Source: Blasia pusilla (lineage: Eukaryota > Marchantiophyta > Marchantiopsida > Blasiales). Taken from it: 64,000 nucleotides of DNA. Position 1 is the stretch's first letter, and every line of letters begins with the position of its first letter. The position numbers and the translations under genes were made by a program. This document shows positions 60,231-64,000 of this stretch, piece after piece. Where the stretch lies: positions 17,732,001-17,796,000 of the forward strand of contig CM114275.1 of NCBI GenBank assembly GCA_050084515.1. The letters are read 5' to 3'. The notes below the pieces were generated by a model. It did not search any database, was not told where the DNA came from, and was given only the letters and a program-made list of their open reading frames with translations.

Positions 60231-61789
60231 ACACCACATGGGTTTGCATGGTGCTAATAAGTTGGCTCTCCATCAACTACTCAAAGTGGCTAGCAAACCT
60301 CGCCACTAATCAGAATCCACGACCCGAGCATATGACACGGAAAAAATCTCTCATATTGCGTAACCCGGATGTACCACATCTAACTCAACCACATCCAATC
60401 CTAACCACGTAGTGTGGTTCAACTAATACTATGTCCAACCCCAACCATATCCGCCACCTAACTGCATAGCTACCATGGCTACCTTGTAACTACATTCAGC
60501 CCGACGCCGGACTTCCATCATTCAGCCCTATAGTCACGTCTTGGCCACATGCGCCCTTGCTAATTCCTTCTACATGCCTCCCAATGAGGATCCGTTCCTA
60601 AACTGTCACCTAGCTAACACGGCACCATCAGTCCACATCCCTACACGGTTCACCCTTTACTCCTAAGGCGGCGCGGCTCCCTATGCCAGTCCACCACTTC
60701 CTCCTTACACACTTGACTCTTTCTCCGAAGGACCAAGGACGGCCTCCTTATCCTTCCGTTCGAACTTCACACTTCCTGACTCCTTTCGAGCATGATGCCC
60801 TATGCACCATCCAACCCTTACCTTGCTGCCTGTCAGCTCTTTCCAATCCCTCCCAATTCTTCCCTTACCACCTTCCTTTCCGCTTTCGCCTAACCCACCT
60901 TCTTCTCAAATGACAGCCCTTAGACTCGCGTGCGTCTCTTCCAGGCCGACCTTGGCCACGCTACACGCCCCTCTCTATCGGACCCCCAACGGCTCTAAAA
61001 GTACCTACACCGTCCTCTTGTTTCAACTCCAGCCGCACCAACACTCTCAACTCTCCCGCATTACAGCTCTCTCAAGATGTGCCACGGCTCAACACATGGC
61101 ACAGCTGCCTATGAGCTGATGCCTCCTTCCTCCTTGCGGACACGTCGCCCTATGAGACGTGGTTCCCCTCCCCTGTCCCCCAACTCATCCTCCCGCTTCC
61201 TTGCAGCTTTGTATGGCTACCCCTTATGTGCATGACTCCTTATGCTTCAATGCATGTAACTACTTTTTCTATCCAAATATGCATCTAACTGACGCACGTG
61301 GCACGCATCCCTATGGCGCTGCTCTTCCTTATGCATGTTTGGCTCTTATTGGATAGTTCCACTTCATGGCTTCCACCATTGCTCTGACGCCCTCACAGCT
61401 ATACTTAACTCTCCTCGTGACCTAACCCTAGCACGGCCGTGACCTCACTAGCACCTCTGCGGCTGCACGACCTCAATTGGATTCCTCTCTCTTCTCTTTT
61501 TCCCGACATGGGCTACTCACTCATCAACCATATACGCACGCTCCACCCTAAAGCGTTGTCTCTTGCTACACTCTACTGTTGTCCCCCATCAACCCGCACT
61601 AGCAAAATCTGAGAAAAATGGTCAACACTTTTGTGCACCACCTTCCAAACGGAAAAATGACCACCCACACGCCAACTAGCATCTCCAAGGGCTCCCCACT
61701 AAGGAAACTTACTTGCCTACTTGCATACAATGAATTCCCCATGCCCCCTTACATCTTCCTCATTTAAAATCAGAGTAAGAACGGCTCAA
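60231..61789. other. Pyrimidine-rich internal sequence between two G3-type LTRs
   Basis: The plus strand is very rich in C and T (many CCTTCCTCC-like runs), with only short uninformative ORFs. It lies between same-orientation G3-type LTRs, so it may be the core of a non-autonomous LTR element. No primer-binding site or polypurine tract was confirmed. Confidence 0.45.
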
Positions 61790-62195
61790 ATGACCTAAAA
61801 CTCCACTCCTAAATCTTCATGGGCATATCGAGCCACATCCACCCTCTACTATGAGGGAATCTAGACGCTAGTTCCTACATAACAAAGCAAAAAAGGTGCT
61901 CCTAAGGCCCAACATGAGAAAGATGGCTTGGCCAAACTATCTCTTCTCTCTCGCAAAAATAGCCATCCCACTGGTAACTTGCGTGGACATGTTATTGGGT
62001 GACCGTTGACTCGGTCAACAAGTCACCTGACTCACTAAGATCAAAATGGGGAAATCATTGAAAGTGATGTTCCCAACGCAATAGACTAGTCGCCAACCTC
62101 ATCCGACATCTCTAGATAAGGTTACATCCAAACAATCCGTTGCCTCCCTATGTCGTCAACGCAATAGAACTCTATCGGCTAACTAAGATGTCACA
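61790..62195 (-). repeat. G3-type LTR (minus), partial
   Basis: GACCTAAAACTCCACTCC, GGCATATCGAGCCACATCCA, CCCAACATGAGAAAGATGGC and GGCTAACTAAGATGTCACA match the other G3-type LTRs. Confidence 0.7.
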
Positions 62196-63230
62196 AGAAA
62201 GACAAGGAAAAAAGAGTTTCCGAGTGAAAGAATTTATTGTGGAATTGTTACACTTTTTCACGCTCCCTCTTGCATGAAGAGTACAACGAATCTCTGTAAA
62301 GCCTCAAGTGTCATTTGTGGATTAATTCTCTAAATCTCCTCCCAACTACATTATTTAGCTTTGCCATATGCTTTTTGAATGCAATACGATCGATCATGCC
62401 AATATTTTTTAGTAGGTTGTTCTTGTAACCAAAAGAATAGATTCGATAAACCTCTGAACCAGTGGAAGGGAATTGAAACTAGTGGCATGATTTTGTGAAC
62501 TAGTGGCTTTGTCTTAAGAACCGGCCGCATGGCCTTATGAACCAATGGGGTTCACTCATGAATCAACAAGATATAGAGAAGAAGGGCAGGAAACTTATCC
62601 TCCATAATGATGTTATTAAGAACCCAATAATCCATTCACATACGTTGTTTCCTTACTCCCCTTAAAGCTTTTTCTTCCAAGCATGAAACAACGTAGACAC
62701 CCATTCACAATGCTTCATCGGATAAGTAATTAATAATTTAGAGACTTATTCTCTAACTAAATTTTGAAAGTTGGGATTCATTCAGTAGGTTTTGATCCTT
62801 ATTGATCTAGCCTCTAGCATCAATGGGACACTATGGACGTAGAGCTTTAGACACCTCCATAGCGCATCTGGTTTACTCTTCGTTTGTGACATTGGAAGAG
62901 GGTACCATAAAAAAATTAAAGTAGGAAAAGTGAGAAAATGATGGAGGTGAGGGGGAATTGGAGACATAAATACTTACCCTTAGGGTTGAATTGCACACTT
63001 TGTGACTTCATTGCGAGTATTAATTATATTGTGCGGTTCTCAAGACTCGCACTACAATGGCAAATCCACATAGTACGTTGCTCCCAAGTTGCACCATTGT
63101 AAGTCCTTTGCAAGTCTTGTAACTTGCATGAACACAACTGACAATTCATTTATAAGTCCCAAAACTCCTAATTTTTAGGATTTGTGAGTGTCACAAGCCA
63201 CAATCCATTGTAACTCCTTGCAATCACTTC
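62196..63230. other. No gene recognised
   Basis: AT-rich. It should contain upstream exons of the second ParB-methyltransferase copy if that copy is complete, but none is recognisable, so this copy is probably truncated. A decayed palindrome pair (CGACGAGTTGC, GAGCAACCTGTTGG, TTTCGACAG) lies at 63231-63290. Confidence 0.4.
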
Positions 63231-63237
63231 CGACGAG

Positions 63238-63851
63238 TTGCAACTATGTTTGTGTCCAAGTTGTAGAGCAACCTGTTGGTTTTCGACAGATTCCACACTT
63301 GTTCCTCCTTTGCACCAGTCTAGTTCACACATGGAGCACTCCTATGTCTACTACTTTGTGAGACCGGAGCACAATTTCCAGGTGTTTCAGATCCTGGATC
63401 CAGTTGATACATGCTCTGATGGGTTCACATTAGATGGCCTTTACAATTCCGACCCCCCCCCTCCGAGGGATTTTTCATGCTCGAAGGGATCCCTTTACTT
63501 GGAGGAAGGGAGAAGTCACCTGCCTTGATGCAGACGCTCATGGAGCTCTGCTCGAGGTTGGGTGACTTGGTCTTGGACTTGGTAGGCTTATTAAGGGCAA
63601 GTATCAGAGGCGTCTGGCAGAGTGGCAGAAACATTCTCTGCCTTGAGGGGAGGAAGGAACTTTTCGACCTTTGCAAGGAGGCAAAGATGGATTACGACAG
63701 GCTGGTGGGCGTCTACAACTCGCCTCCAAAGCCAAGTGCTCCAGCAACACAGCCATTGGTAGTGACATCATCGTCACTTCTTGCAATTTTGAAAATCGGG
63801 AGGGTAAGGCCAACACTAATTTTGGAAGAGCTCTCGGATGATGACAAGTGA
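63238..63851 (+). pseudogene. C-terminal half of ParB-methyltransferase gene, copy 2 (motif I)
   Basis: The first part reads MEHSYVYYFVRPEHNFQVFQ, ILDPVDTCSDGFTLDGLYNS. At a run of C bases (63451-63461) the frame jumps. It continues GGREKSPALMQTLMELCSRL, GDLVLDLVG (63561-63590), SGRNILCLEGRKELFDL and ends LEELSDDDK-TGA at 63851. EKSPALM...L...GDLVLDL...GRNILCLE is the layout of beta-class DNA methyltransferases just before and through motif I (Asp/Glu-rich SAM pocket). The expected Gly-rich loop after LDL is degraded (VGLLRA). Together with motif IV in copy 1, this gives the order IV then I. The homopolymer shift could be an assembly error; the degraded loop suggests real decay. Confidence 0.65.
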
Positions 63852-64000
63852 GTTCAATGGATTCATCGGGTTCAATCAATTGAAGCGTTTGGAGTTGGGA
63901 TTTAGTGGTTTCAAGCAGTGGAGCATACAAGATTTACTGCCCGGGAAGGCGTTAGGACTCAAATCATCACACATGGGACCGGTATGGTGTACCTAGGGGG

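Overview
This is a nuclear genomic window from a streptophyte (green-plant lineage). Two host genes carry the signal. One is a ten-exon omega-amidase (nitrilase-like, NLP3 type) at 28284-32348 on the plus strand. The other is a four-exon membrin Qb-SNARE (MEMB11 type) at 53438-54946 on the minus strand. Both have GT-AG introns and read through to full-length plant-type proteins. Heavy repeat load, chromodomain Ty3/gypsy elements and long (CT)n arrays fit a large charophyte-like genome, but the species cannot be fixed from sequence alone.

Region by region. 1-4900 (minus) is a decayed, intron-bearing gene with a TATA box. It encodes a charged coiled-coil N-terminus, a ParB/sulfiredoxin-like domain (DGNHR motif) and a DNA-methyltransferase-like domain in which motif IV precedes motif I. 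A second copy of its C-terminal part lies at 63238-63851 (plus), so one gene family brackets the window. Its introns and upstream flank are packed with a 27-bp perfect palindrome (half site GCAACCCGTCGG), sometimes in higher-order hairpins. 6175-7918 is a broken Mutator-like transposase. 8590-9025 is a foldback element.

9424-13040 is a degraded Ty3/gypsy copy (family G2) whose polyprotein ends in a PHD-like zinc finger instead of a chromodomain. 13540-23860 is a minus-strand gypsy relic (G3) split by a 7.35-kb chromovirus insertion (G1, 15360-22714). G1 has a 5-bp target duplication, primer-binding site, polypurine tract and chromodomain; the right part of its 5' LTR is inverted. 26685-27458 is a LINE C-terminal remnant.

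35087-42490 is a nest of elements: a solo G1 LTR, a minus-strand G2 copy carrying a hAT-like non-autonomous element with 8-bp target duplication, and a rearranged G1 copy. 44002-48769 is a LINE (ORF1 plus endonuclease/RT ORF2) sitting between two (CT)n arrays. 50047-51080 is a diverged solo LTR. 55440-59770 is another G2 copy interrupted by a minus-strand G1 LTR with internal duplication. 59775-62195 holds G3-type LTRs around a pyrimidine-rich core.

The host genes are unrelated housekeeping functions: amide/keto-acid metabolism and ER-Golgi membrane fusion. The most unusual material is the ParB-methyltransferase gene family with its palindrome arrays, and the gypsy family with a PHD reader. 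Nearly all transposon ORFs are broken, often by C-to-T type changes.
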